DNA of 64,000 nucleotides, taken from Janthinobacterium sp. 344. Its GTDB lineage: Bacteria > Pseudomonadota > Gammaproteobacteria > Burkholderiales > Burkholderiaceae_D. A model generated the notes under the pieces. The model searched no databases, was not told where the DNA came from, and was given only the letters and a program-made list of their open reading frames with translations. The position numbers and the translations under genes were made by a program. Below, piece by piece: positions 1-8,661 of this stretch (positions are counted from its first letter, which is position 1; each line of letters begins with the position of its first letter). The stretch lies in the NCBI RefSeq assembly GCF_900112025.1, contig NZ_FOKL01000001.1, forward strand, positions 1 to 64,000, read 5' to 3'.

Positions 1-135
<135 letters not shown>

Positions 136-144
136 GAGTGATGC

Positions 145-492
145 TCAATCGCTGATGAAGGAGGGGCTGATGGCCCGTGACTCGTCACCGGCACACGCGT
201 CCAGCAGCAATTCCAGCTGCCGCGCGTAGGCGGCACGCAACTGCTCGCGCGCCAGCAGAGCTTGCACCTGGTCGAAAATGCCATGCGCTGGGACGGCTGG
301 CAGGACAGGCGCCATCGGGCGCGTCGCCATGCACGGCGCGCTCAGTGGCAGCATCTCCACCTTGGCCGTTGGCAGGCATGCCGCGCAGCCACTCAGCAAG
401 CTCACCAGCCATATCCTGGCAGCATTCTTGCAACAGCTGCTCACACGCTTCTTCGCGCACTCAGTTGGCGTCCACTCAGTTGGCGTCTTCAT
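145..492 (-). CDS. Probable outer-membrane spanin (Rz1-like lipoprotein)
   Basis: Protein of 115 residues with a basic N-terminus, a hydrophobic stretch and a lipobox (LLSGC around residue 35), as expected for a lipoprotein exported to the outer membrane. It is proline-containing after the Cys, as Rz1 proteins are. Its ATG overlaps the TGA of the upstream inner-membrane spanin by four bases (ATGA). It is downstream of that gene rather than embedded within it, a less common spanin layout. The N-terminus holds a tandem duplication (TPTEW/TPTEC). Identity as o-spanin is inferred from position and lipobox; sequence similarity to known Rz1 is not obvious. Confidence 0.65.
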   Translation of the reverse strand: MKTPTEWTPTECAKKRVSSCCKNAARIWLVSLLSGCAACLPTAKVEMLPLSAPCMATRPMAPVLPAVPAHGIFDQVQALLAREQLRAAYARQLELLLDACAGDESRAISPSFISD

Positions 493-827
493 GGCATCTC
501 GCCGGCGATTTCACTGGCAATCAGTGCCTCCGCCGCGCGGCAGGCATCGCCATCGGGACGCAGCGCCAGCAGGCGCGCCGCCGCAGCTTGCGCATCCCTC
601 TGCCCGGTCTGCGCACTGGCAAGTGCCTGCGCCACCCGCGCCGACCGGCGCGCGCCCTCCTTCCGCATCACGTTCAATGCCTGGTGCTGGCGTCGCAGCG
701 CGCCTTGCACCTCTTGTACTTGCGCCGCGCACGCCACACGGCCCGCCTCGCGCCCCCAGCGCTGGGCGCAAAAGACGGCCGCTCCCAGCAGCAAGAGCAT
801 GGCCAGTGCCACCAACGGCGGCTTCAT
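489..827 (-). CDS. Inner-membrane spanin (Rz-like)
   Basis: Protein of 112 residues starting MKPPLVALAMLLLLG, with a single N-terminal membrane segment (about residues 4-20) followed by a periplasmic helical, Arg/Ala/Gln-rich region, the standard Rz plan. Rz spans the periplasm and with the o-spanin fuses inner and outer membranes at lysis. The chosen ATG at 827 overlaps the endolysin stop codon by four bases (ATGA); the longer frame upstream lies inside the endolysin gene and is not needed. The next gene starts inside its stop codon. Assignment rests on order (holin, endolysin, Rz, Rz1) and topology. Confidence 0.75.
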   Translation of the reverse strand: MKPPLVALAMLLLLGAAVFCAQRWGREAGRVACAAQVQEVQGALRRQHQALNVMRKEGARRSARVAQALASAQTGQRDAQAAAARLLALRPDGDACRAAEALIASEIAGEMP

Positions 828-1339
828 GCCAGCACCTGCAGCGCCACCCGGTACAAGGCCAGGCGCTCGGCCAAGCCGTTCACGCCGCCATTGATGCGCC
901 GCGTCAACCTTTCCTGGTCGCCCGCATCGGCCAGGCGGTTCAGGCCGCGCGACTGCCAGAACCAGCCCGCCGAGCGGCACGCGGCAGTCGTCTGTTCCAA
1001 CAATTCCGGCCTGGCCAGCAGATCCAGCTGCAATGCCACGCCGCACGCCGCGTAATTGGCGCGCCCCGTCACCTGCAGCAAGCCGCGTCCCTTGAAGCGC
1101 ATGCCATCGCCGGCGACTACATTACCCAGGTCGCCACGTCCTTCGTACGCAGTGCCGCTGGCCAGTTCCCGCACATAGCGCAACTGCCCGGACTCGTGCC
1201 CCACCTGCGCCAGGAATGCCGCCTGGCGCAGCGGAGTATCGATGCCGAATTCCGCCATCGCCGCGTTCAAGGGTACCAGGAACAGGCTAGCGCGACGGCC
1301 TGCCAGTGGCATGATCTGCATCAACTGTGCGCCCTTCAC
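824..1339 (-). CDS. Phage-type endolysin, glycoside hydrolase family 19
   Basis: Peptidoglycan-cleaving muramidase/chitinase-fold enzyme of 171 residues. Family 19 signatures are clear: FLAQVGHESG with the catalytic Glu near residue 49, RGLLQVTGRANY, and the C-terminal INGGVNGLAER. No signal peptide is visible, so export would depend on the holin encoded just upstream. The GTG start overlaps the holin TGA by four bases (GTGA); an ATG six codons later is an alternative. It belongs to a tightly overlapping holin-endolysin-spanin lysis operon. Confidence 0.92.
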   Translation of the reverse strand: MKGAQLMQIMPLAGRRASLFLVPLNAAMAEFGIDTPLRQAAFLAQVGHESGQLRYVRELASGTAYEGRGDLGNVVAGDGMRFKGRGLLQVTGRANYAACGVALQLDLLARPELLEQTTAACRSAGWFWQSRGLNRLADAGDQERLTRRINGGVNGLAERLALYRVALQVLA

Positions 1340-1764
1340 AGCACACCCCGCACGTCCTTGACGACAGCGGCCGCGTCAGCCGCCAGCTCACCGATATCCT
1401 TGCCGCGCCGCTTGTCGAACCAACGCACGCAGGCGCCCAGCACCCACCAGGCGGGTAAACCAGCGGCCACCATCAGTGGCGCGGCGATAAACAGGAAACC
1501 CGTGGCCGGATCGCCGCCATACAGGCCCGCCACGGTTTTCGCGCTGTCGAACAGGCTGGGCCACCAGGACAGCACGGCGGCCACGAGCAGCGGGCCGAGA
1601 AAAGTGGAAATGATGATGCTGGAACAAAAGCGGATGAATGCCTCCTTGGTGGACTGGGGCCACATGAACATGAAGCCCAGCGACGTGGCGGCCGCGCCAG
1701 CCAGCACGGGCACGCCAAACAGTTTGATCAGTGCGCCGCCGGCGGCGGTGGTTTCGATGGCCAT
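1336..1764 (-). CDS. Phage holin
   Basis: Small membrane protein of 142 residues with about three hydrophobic segments (roughly 8-30, 45-65 and 90-112) and a charged C-terminal tail (RWFDKRRGKD), immediately upstream of the endolysin. Holins form the inner-membrane lesions that release the endolysin and time lysis. The ATG at 1764 is preceded by AGAAAGGC at good spacing; a TTG six codons upstream is a poorer start. The gene follows a strong intrinsic terminator, so lysis gene expression probably depends on read-through or its own promoter. Confidence 0.8.
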   Translation of the reverse strand: MAIETTAAGGALIKLFGVPVLAGAAATSLGFMFMWPQSTKEAFIRFCSSIIISTFLGPLLVAAVLSWWPSLFDSAKTVAGLYGGDPATGFLFIAAPLMVAAGLPAWWVLGACVRWFDKRRGKDIGELAADAAAVVKDVRGVL

Positions 1765-1785
1765 GATTGCCTTTCTGTTCAAGAA

Positions 1786-1811
1786 ATAAAAAAACCCGCC
1801 GAAGCGGGTTT
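1786..1811 (-). terminator. Intrinsic terminator between tail fibre and lysis genes
   Basis: A perfect 8-bp stem (AAACCCGC / GCGGGTTT, 1792-1799 with 1804-1811) closes on a TTCG tetraloop when read on the minus strand and is followed by a T run. It lies 18 bases after the tail-fibre stop codon and just before the holin. Confidence 0.93.
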
Positions 1812-1829
1812 GGGTGGATTGCTTGTTTG

Positions 1830-4310
1830 CTACACGGCCTTCACCATCACGTAGGCGCGGCCGTCCGCTTCGATCGAAATGACACGGCCGACGGCGCGCA
1901 GGTACTGCTGCATGCTGAGGTCATCCCCGTGCACGGCAATGCCCTTGATGCCGGCACCATCCTGGACCGGCACGATGTAGTCGCCCGGCTGGGCACCCAG
2001 CACGTTCACCGGCACGCGGCCGGCGATGGCGATGCGGTCGACACGCTGACGAGCTACTTCCAGACTTGTATTGAATACCGTTTCGGCGTCAATGTCCATT
2101 TGCAGCGCAACTGCGTAATCGGCCATGTCAGCGTCATACTGAAGCATTTGCGCCTCTCGTTCAGCGTCATCAGTGTTCTCAGAAATGACAGGCATTTCTG
2201 GCGAATCACCAGCAGTAGGTATGGGCCGTATTCCTAGAGAATCAGCCCATGTGTCACCCCCAACAAACGACGGGGCAGTGGATTTAATGGCAAACATCAC
2301 AGAGTCTGACCACTTATCTGAGAGTGTATTTTCATCTGTAATACCGACTATCTGACCCGCTAGAACTGTGCCGCAAACCACACTCTTATGCATATACTCT
2401 GCGTAGTCGTTCCCCGCTGTATTTACGGTGCCTGCTACATTTACACTACGTCCCGTTATAGTATGCGCACGCATCTGAAGTGCCGCACCTAGAGCAGAGC
2501 CTTGCGCGCCGTCTACTTTGTAAAAAACAGCGTTGTTAGTGACTATCATCCGAGCGTCACCTTGCGTACCAACATTGGCTAAGCCTACGTTAAGTGACCC
2601 GGGGGCGGTAATTACACCGCCCGCCAGCAAACTTGCAGTAATTGGCTGCGCTGGATCAAGCAAAGAAATATCTAAATATCCATTCGATTTAGTCTTTACC
2701 CGCGCATTCGGTGTTGGGGTAGTAACAAGTCTGTGACTCGGGAAGGTATAAACCCCCGAAGCCAAAACACGCCCATAGGTGCCTGACGGCGCCAGATTGA
2801 TCAGACGAGAGCCATTTTCCACCAAGGTGTCAATCACAGGTGCATATAAGTTAAGAGACGCCTTGCTGATTCGTCCTTGAGCCGCGTCAGCCACCTGTTC
2901 TTGATTCAGCGCGACACGCCACACGGCAAAATCGCTAAACTCATACCCATTGCTGTTGAACCCGGCGGAATCGCTACGCCCACCAAATGCCACGGTATCA
3001 TATGCCTGCCCTTGCACGGGAGAAAATACGATAGTGCCCTTAAGAACACCGTCTACATAAAGCTTCCAAATATTGGAAAAATAATCAAAAGTAATGATTA
3101 CGGAATACTCGTTTAGGGTAGATGTGGCTACGTCAGTCACAATGCCATTGCTGTCTCCAATTGCCAACTCTAGCACGTCAGTAGAATTTCGCACACGCAC
3201 CGATTGATATGCCAATGACGAGTGTTCTAAGCAGATCAATGGCTTGCCACTAGGCCCTGTAGCAGTACGTCGGATACGGCACATCACAGAAAAGCTTCCG
3301 AACCCATTTTCAGATGTATATTTAACCGGAATACTACCGTTCAACATACTGACTACTTCTATCGTATGTGGATTAACGGCCTTCGGAATACATACCAGCC
3401 CACTAAGTACATTATCAAATAGCGATAATGGAATTGCACGGAACATCGATTCATACCCGTCATCATTGGGATGGCCGGCGTCTGCTGACATCCCGGTACG
3501 CCATTTTCCCGTGCCATCATCAATAGCGCCCAGGAAATTAATGTAAGGAATATCCGAATTTTCAAGTTCTTGATCAGCTTGCTTCAGGTAGAGATAGTCC
3601 GCAGCCGTGTAATCATTATTGCCGTACACACCTGTAACAATTACCTTGTACCCCATCTCACGGCACATCGCCACCAAGCGACGCATATTGGTAATGTATT
3701 GTGTATATACAGCCTCTTTGTATATTCCCAGCAAACCTTCGTTAGCAAGACTCAAACCAAGGATGACAATACCTGGGTTTTCTGGCACAACGTCGGCGTA
3801 GAAACGCCCGATCAGATCCGTTGTTTTATTTCCTCCTATGGATTTATTTACCATGGTATATCCTCGAGGGGCAAGAGCCGCTGCCAGACGACGTGCCCAA
3901 CCGTTAAAGGTAGGCGAACCATATCCATAAGCTACTGAGGAGCCAAATACCAGAATCTTTCTATTCTGCGTTGCGCGATTAAACATCGAATCGAATTGCC
4001 GCAAGCGTTGCGTAACTTTTACTGGCGCCCCTGCCAGAGGTGCGTAACCTATATAGTCAGTACCGTCGGCTGCAGCCAATTGCGCGGCGGACAAATTCGG
4101 CACAAACCAGGTCGTGCCGTTCCAGGTCTTTTCAGCCCTGGTAACAGTGTCAAAATACCGATCTCCCTCCCTTCGCGCCGTTCCGTCAGGGCGCGTCGAG
4201 GGGGCGGCTGCCAGAGGGCCGTAGTATGATTGCTGCACTGTGGCACTATCTGCCAGCTTATTGAGCTGGCGAATAACGTCCTTCTGTCCATAATAAAAAA
4301 AGTCGCCCAT
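1830..4310 (-). CDS. Tail fibre / receptor-binding protein with SGNH esterase and LamG-like domains
   Basis: Protein of 826 residues. The N-terminus (1-105) looks like a tail-attachment region. Residues about 117-300 form an SGNH/GDSL hydrolase: block I FGSSVAYGYG (G123-S124-S125, the usual Asp replaced by Ser), a block II Gly in SIGG, N190 and block V D277/H280. A LamG/concanavalin-like domain follows (about 335-475, with KLYVDGVLKG). The C-terminus contains NDYAEY and repeated short motifs like those of fibre chaperone or self-cleaving tips; that part is inference. It probably recognises and deacylates a surface glycan. The gene is visibly more AT-rich over about 2.1-4.0 kb than its neighbours, consistent with transfer. 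ATG overlaps the upstream stop (TAATG). Confidence 0.82.
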   Translation of the reverse strand: MGDFFYYGQKDVIRQLNKLADSATVQQSYYGPLAAAPSTRPDGTARREGDRYFDTVTRAEKTWNGTTWFVPNLSAAQLAAADGTDYIGYAPLAGAPVKVTQRLRQFDSMFNRATQNRKILVFGSSVAYGYGSPTFNGWARRLAAALAPRGYTMVNKSIGGNKTTDLIGRFYADVVPENPGIVILGLSLANEGLLGIYKEAVYTQYITNMRRLVAMCREMGYKVIVTGVYGNNDYTAADYLYLKQADQELENSDIPYINFLGAIDDGTGKWRTGMSADAGHPNDDGYESMFRAIPLSLFDNVLSGLVCIPKAVNPHTIEVVSMLNGSIPVKYTSENGFGSFSVMCRIRRTATGPSGKPLICLEHSSLAYQSVRVRNSTDVLELAIGDSNGIVTDVATSTLNEYSVIITFDYFSNIWKLYVDGVLKGTIVFSPVQGQAYDTVAFGGRSDSAGFNSNGYEFSDFAVWRVALNQEQVADAAQGRISKASLNLYAPVIDTLVENGSRLINLAPSGTYGRVLASGVYTFPSHRLVTTPTPNARVKTKSNGYLDISLLDPAQPITASLLAGGVITAPGSLNVGLANVGTQGDARMIVTNNAVFYKVDGAQGSALGAALQMRAHTITGRSVNVAGTVNTAGNDYAEYMHKSVVCGTVLAGQIVGITDENTLSDKWSDSVMFAIKSTAPSFVGGDTWADSLGIRPIPTAGDSPEMPVISENTDDAEREAQMLQYDADMADYAVALQMDIDAETVFNTSLEVARQRVDRIAIAGRVPVNVLGAQPGDYIVPVQDGAGIKGIAVHGDDLSMQQYLRAVGRVISIEADGRAYVMVKAV

Positions 4311-5140
4311 TACATTTCCTCGATTTCAATATTGGTGGCATAAGCCTGGTAGGACGGCGTGCTGATGGCGGCATTGCTGGCCATGCGCCCATACAGCTGG
4401 TGCGCCTGCTCCAGCTCGCCGTCTTCGTTATCTGGATACAGGCTGACCAACAGGGGCCGCGACAGGCCATTGCCGCGCACGATGCGCCACACCTCGGCCC
4501 GATCGAGCGGCGTCATGTGATCGAGCGCCAGCGACAGCTTGCGATACACGGCGCCGCGCTCGACGGTCTGGCCGCCCGCACCGTTACGGTTCTGCACGCT
4601 GGTGTCGACGGACGTGACGCCCGCACCGTAGGACGCGTTTTGCTCCGGACTCCAGTAGGGACCAGTCACCAGGCGCGCAGCCTCGATGTACCCGGCCGGA
4701 TTGTCCGGGTCGGCCAGTTCGATGACCAATTTCTTGATACTCACCATCCGCAGCCAGCAGCGTGCGTAGGTGCCGCCGCCATAGCTGAAGGCATTCACAC
4801 CCAGCCACATCGCGCCCCAGTCCCACCTGCCCAGGCTGGCGTATTCGCAGGCAGGCACCGCACCGGTATCGAAGTCGGGCACGCTGTCGCCCGGCTCGAC
4901 ATAGCCCCGCACGCGGATCGTCGCCGTCGGCGTCAGATTGCAAAATGGCAGGGCCACACAGCCGATGATTTCCGGTGTCGGCCAGGTGGCGGTAATGGTC
5001 AGGCCCAGGCCGATCGAGCGCAGCACGTCGTCCTTGCCCTCGCGCTGCAAGTTCGCTGGCCCCAGCGCGCCGGCCTGGCTTGATGCGGCCAGGAGCGCGC
5101 GATCAGCCGCATTGTCGTAAAGGATGCGTAAATTGGTCAT
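4310..5140 (-). CDS. Tail-tip associated protein, phage type
   Basis: Protein of 276 residues with no signal peptide or membrane segment, rich in beta-strand-like and aromatic sequence. It lies between the central tip protein and the fibre, linked by TAA-ATG at its start and TAATG at its end. I do not recognise a named family beyond proteins found at this position in siphophage and prophage tail modules. A role connecting the fibre to the tail tip is inferred from position only. Confidence 0.6.
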   Translation of the reverse strand: MTNLRILYDNAADRALLAASSQAGALGPANLQREGKDDVLRSIGLGLTITATWPTPEIIGCVALPFCNLTPTATIRVRGYVEPGDSVPDFDTGAVPACEYASLGRWDWGAMWLGVNAFSYGGGTYARCWLRMVSIKKLVIELADPDNPAGYIEAARLVTGPYWSPEQNASYGAGVTSVDTSVQNRNGAGGQTVERGAVYRKLSLALDHMTPLDRAEVWRIVRGNGLSRPLLVSLYPDNEDGELEQAHQLYGRMASNAAISTPSYQAYATNIEIEEM

Positions 5141-7195
5141 TTATTCCACCGTGGTATTGGATAAGCGTTGATACACCGTATTGGCAGGAGGCCGATCAGC
5201 GCCAGGACGTGGGCCGATGGTTACGGCTTGCTCCACCATCGCCACCGTCACGCGGTAGGTGTGATCAGCAGTGCTGCGTGCATCGTCCGTAAAAGTAAAC
5301 GATCCCGACACACTCAGTTTGCAGGTAGACATCTCGTCAAAAATGAGCGTATTTTCGATGGCTGCCGGTGGGCCTGTAAAAGTGGAACTGGCCAGCAACG
5401 TGTCTGCCGGCGCGCCTGCAAGCCCCCGGTACAGGCTGACCACTGCGCGGGTAGTTCCATCTCCTGCGGTGTAGGTGGCGCGCGTGGAGCCAAGGCTTCG
5501 CTGCCAATCGAAGCTGCAGATGACCGTGATCAACCCGCCATTCGAACCGAAGGGACCATTGAACAATTGCGCGTTCGGGTTGATCTCCGGGCTGCTCACC
5601 GCCGTTCTCAACGCCCCGGCAGTCAGCGCCCCGCCGAAGTATCCCGCACCACTGCGTTTCAGGTAGAAAATCGCGTTGACGTCATTCTTGGCGCCGGCAC
5701 CGGCCCACATGGCATAGACGGGATCGTCCGGTCCCATCTCGATACGGAAGCCTGTCCCGGCGCCCGTGACGACATTGCCCGAAAAATTCGCCCTGCCCCC
5801 GGCGATGGTGAATCCTGGGGCAAAGATCCGGCCATCGGGTGATATCTCGAAATACTGGGTGCCGGCCCCATTGTTGTAGTCGCCGAAGCGCAATCCCTGG
5901 CCGCTCAAATGGAACCCTTGCCCGTTACCAGTGCCATTTGGCCACGCATAACCGGCTGTGGGGTAGCCTGCGCCGCCGTGCATTGTGCAGCTATAAATAT
6001 CGCCAGCCTTCACCTCGCCCAGATCGGAAACGAAGGCCGACAGCTTGTCCACCGACACCGCCTTGGCTGCCACCGACCCATCCACCAGCAAGTTACCGTT
6101 CAACACCGTTCCCAATACCAGCCATGCGCCGTTCTCAAAATACTTCGTCGCCGCATGCGTCGCGTCGTAGAGCGTCACCACGTCGCGGTTGACCGGGGCG
6201 CCATAGCCGGCGCGGCCGAGCTCATACACGGCCGAGGCATCCGACCAGGTCGAATAGCCGGGCGCCGTGACGGTGACGGTGCCGCGCTGGCCTGTGGCAC
6301 CATCGGCGGCCAGGCGCGCAGCTGCGGCCCATTCGCCGGGGGCGATATCGTCAGTAGCGGTACGTGCAGCGGCCATGGCGCCGGACGTGAACAGGTAGGC
6401 GCCGCCTGTCGACGGCACCTGCGCCGACCAGCCGTTGTTCAGTCCCGCCAGCGCGCCCGTGGCAAAGGTGAATGTGCAGGCCGCGCTTGGCAGCGGCGGT
6501 GCGATGTTGGTGGCGCCGCGCTGGTAGATGCGCACGGCTGCCACATTCAAGCCGTCGGTGCCATCCTTGGCCAGTTGCACGGCCGCCGACCATTCGTTGG
6601 CGGCGATGTTGTCCGTCGCATTGCGCGAACTGGCGGCAGCCACGCGCACGTACAGCGGCGCCGTGCCGGTCGGGATACTCTTCGACCAGCCGTTCGCCAG
6701 GTCGTTGCCGGCCGGCGTCGTGATGGCCGCCGTGGCAAAGCTAAAGATCACGTCGCCCGGCGTATCAACGGGTGCCGCCGCCGCGCGCTTGTAAGCGAAG
6801 GCCTGGCCCGTGTTCAGGCCAGCCGGGCCGGTGTCGCCGGCGACGCCGTCGAACACCTTGCTGACCATATAATTGGCGATGTGGTCGACGCCGAACTCAC
6901 GGATACGCGCCTGCACCAGCGCGGTGTCAGTGGTCATCGAGGCAAAATCAACCGTGGCCACGTTGCCGTCGATGCGCAAGCTGGTGCCAGCCGACACCGA
7001 GAACACGATATCGCCCACGACGTTCACGGGCTTGGCCGTGACGGCGATCGATGCAGGCGCGCCCGCGCCACCACTGTTCACGCGGAACACGGGCGTGCTG
7101 GCGGCCATCAGGATGGCCTTGCCATCAGCAACGGTACTGAAGCGCTCCGCCGTCGCCTGCAGCAGCGCATCGCGTTCCCCCACAATCGCGCTCAT
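5141..7195 (-). CDS. Phage tail tip / central fibre protein (J C-terminal-like)
   Basis: Protein of 684 residues. The first half has repeated modules of about 70 residues ending in variants of 'A..NEWSAAVQLAKDG' / 'APGEWAAAARLAADG', followed by a collagen-like turn (DGATGQRG). The middle has LVDGSVAAKAVSVDKLSAF, a motif common in the C-terminal part of lambda J-like tip proteins. The ATG at 7195 overlaps the upstream stop by four bases (ATGA), so the longer frame starting 12 codons upstream was rejected. Probable role: tail tip extension that carries the fibre. Confidence 0.7.
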   Translation of the reverse strand: MSAIVGERDALLQATAERFSTVADGKAILMAASTPVFRVNSGGAGAPASIAVTAKPVNVVGDIVFSVSAGTSLRIDGNVATVDFASMTTDTALVQARIREFGVDHIANYMVSKVFDGVAGDTGPAGLNTGQAFAYKRAAAAPVDTPGDVIFSFATAAITTPAGNDLANGWSKSIPTGTAPLYVRVAAASSRNATDNIAANEWSAAVQLAKDGTDGLNVAAVRIYQRGATNIAPPLPSAACTFTFATGALAGLNNGWSAQVPSTGGAYLFTSGAMAAARTATDDIAPGEWAAAARLAADGATGQRGTVTVTAPGYSTWSDASAVYELGRAGYGAPVNRDVVTLYDATHAATKYFENGAWLVLGTVLNGNLLVDGSVAAKAVSVDKLSAFVSDLGEVKAGDIYSCTMHGGAGYPTAGYAWPNGTGNGQGFHLSGQGLRFGDYNNGAGTQYFEISPDGRIFAPGFTIAGGRANFSGNVVTGAGTGFRIEMGPDDPVYAMWAGAGAKNDVNAIFYLKRSGAGYFGGALTAGALRTAVSSPEINPNAQLFNGPFGSNGGLITVICSFDWQRSLGSTRATYTAGDGTTRAVVSLYRGLAGAPADTLLASSTFTGPPAAIENTLIFDEMSTCKLSVSGSFTFTDDARSTADHTYRVTVAMVEQAVTIGPRPGADRPPANTVYQRLSNTTVE

Positions 7196-8661
7196 GCCAG
7201 CACCCCCACCGTCACTCTGCCCGTCAGCCAAAAGCGCGACAGCATCACCACCACACCGGACACGCCATTCTGCAAGCCGAAGCGCTCATCGCGCAGCGTG
7301 ACAGGCTGCCCCAGTTCCAGCATCATCATCTCGGGTTCTCCGTCAAATTCATAAATGGTGCGCGGCACCTGGTTCAATGCCAGGCGCCGCGCGGCTTCCG
7401 CGCGGGCATCGGCCCGCGACTTCAGGCAGGTATCGATCTGCACGGGATCGTCGCTCAGGCGATAGCGCGCGCGCAGCGCCTCGTCGACCACCGTTTCGGT
7501 CAGCCATTCCGTGGCGTACAAGTCCGCATGCGCGGGCGGGATGCTGGTCGTCAGGCCCGCCTGCACGGTCCAGTTGCGGTCGAAGCCGACCTTCACGGCC
7601 GCCACCACGGGCAAGCGCTGCGCGGGACGCAGCGAGCGCTCACGCATCTGCTCCGGCCCGATCGCCACCGGCACGCCGGCGGCAGGCAATGCGATCTGCA
7701 CCAGGCGCAGCTTGCCGGTACGCGACATGACCGCCTGGGCGCCCACGCTGGCGGCCAGTTGCTGGATGGCCTGCGCCTGGTTCGTGCGATCCGCTACATA
7801 CAGCCCCACGGGCTGCGGGTGAGCCACATCGAAGGCGGCCAGGTTGGCCAGATCCAGGTCGGTCGCGGTAAAACGGTCGGCCGCCTTGCCGTAGGCGGTG
7901 GCGATGCGCTGCACCAGCGGCGCGATGCGCGGCGCGTAGCCGCCGCCCTTGTCGCCCTGCACGCTGGCCGTGATCGTGCTGGAAAACGGATCGGTGGTCA
8001 GGTTGAAGCGCCCCGCCTGGTCATTGAGCGCCACGGCAATCGGCTTGCCGTTGGTGCGCACTTCGAACGTCGACTCCACGGCGCCCAGAAAACCGTACTC
8101 CAGGGTGGCCGGATTGGTCAGCAAGGGCGCCACGTTGTGGCACTCGCCGAACGGCACCGGCAGGAGCGCGTCCTTGTTCGGCGAGGTGCCGCCCAACTTG
8201 GTTTCGGTGATCGGCGTGTTCAGGCGCTGCAGCTTGTCGCGCAAGACGAGGTTCACGGATTCGCGGCCAGAAGTGGCCACGTCGGCGATGATGCCGTCGA
8301 AGACCAGCTGGAAGTCGCTGCGCGGCCAGGATGGATCACCGGCCCACGCCTTGATGGGCCGGTTCATCCACACATCGCCGAGCCAGCCATCGAGCGCGCC
8401 GTCGGCGTTATCGAGTTCGATATCGCCGCCCGACAGGCCCGCCTCGCCCGACAGGCTGACCTGCTCCGTGAAGGCCAGGCCGCCCTTGGCCAGCGGCTGG
8501 TAGGCGGTATTCGCCGGCACTTCACGCGGCCCTGTCACGTAGGGCCGCGAAGCGATATACCGCGTCACCTCGCTGCCGGCCACGTTCACCAGCGCCTCAA
8601 TCAGCACCATGCGGATGGCGGAAGGGCTTTGCAGCCAGTCCTGAAATTGCGCATCGGTCAT
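7192..8661 (-). CDS. Tail tip hub-like protein
   Basis: Protein of 489 residues directly after the tape measure, where distal-tail and hub proteins lie in siphophage tails. It has no membrane segment. The conserved-looking central part (DGIIADVATSGRESVNLVLRD, around residues 125-145) and later beta-rich half resemble a structural hub, but I cannot name the family. Four-base overlaps at both ends (ATGA) show tight translational coupling with tape measure and tip genes. Lambda-like M, L, K and I genes are not recognisable in this cluster. Confidence 0.6.
   Translation of the reverse strand: MTDAQFQDWLQSPSAIRMVLIEALVNVAGSEVTRYIASRPYVTGPREVPANTAYQPLAKGGLAFTEQVSLSGEAGLSGGDIELDNADGALDGWLGDVWMNRPIKAWAGDPSWPRSDFQLVFDGIIADVATSGRESVNLVLRDKLQRLNTPITETKLGGTSPNKDALLPVPFGECHNVAPLLTNPATLEYGFLGAVESTFEVRTNGKPIAVALNDQAGRFNLTTDPFSSTITASVQGDKGGGYAPRIAPLVQRIATAYGKAADRFTATDLDLANLAAFDVAHPQPVGLYVADRTNQAQAIQQLAASVGAQAVMSRTGKLRLVQIALPAAGVPVAIGPEQMRERSLRPAQRLPVVAAVKVGFDRNWTVQAGLTTSIPPAHADLYATEWLTETVVDEALRARYRLSDDPVQIDTCLKSRADARAEAARRLALNQVPRTIYEFDGEPEMMMLELGQPVTLRDERFGLQNGVSGVVVMLSRFWLTGRVTVGVLA

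Noticed and set aside
278..1789. Long plus-strand frame across the lysis genes
   Set aside because: Shadow of the overlapping holin-endolysin-spanin frames; composition and lack of RBS argue against it.
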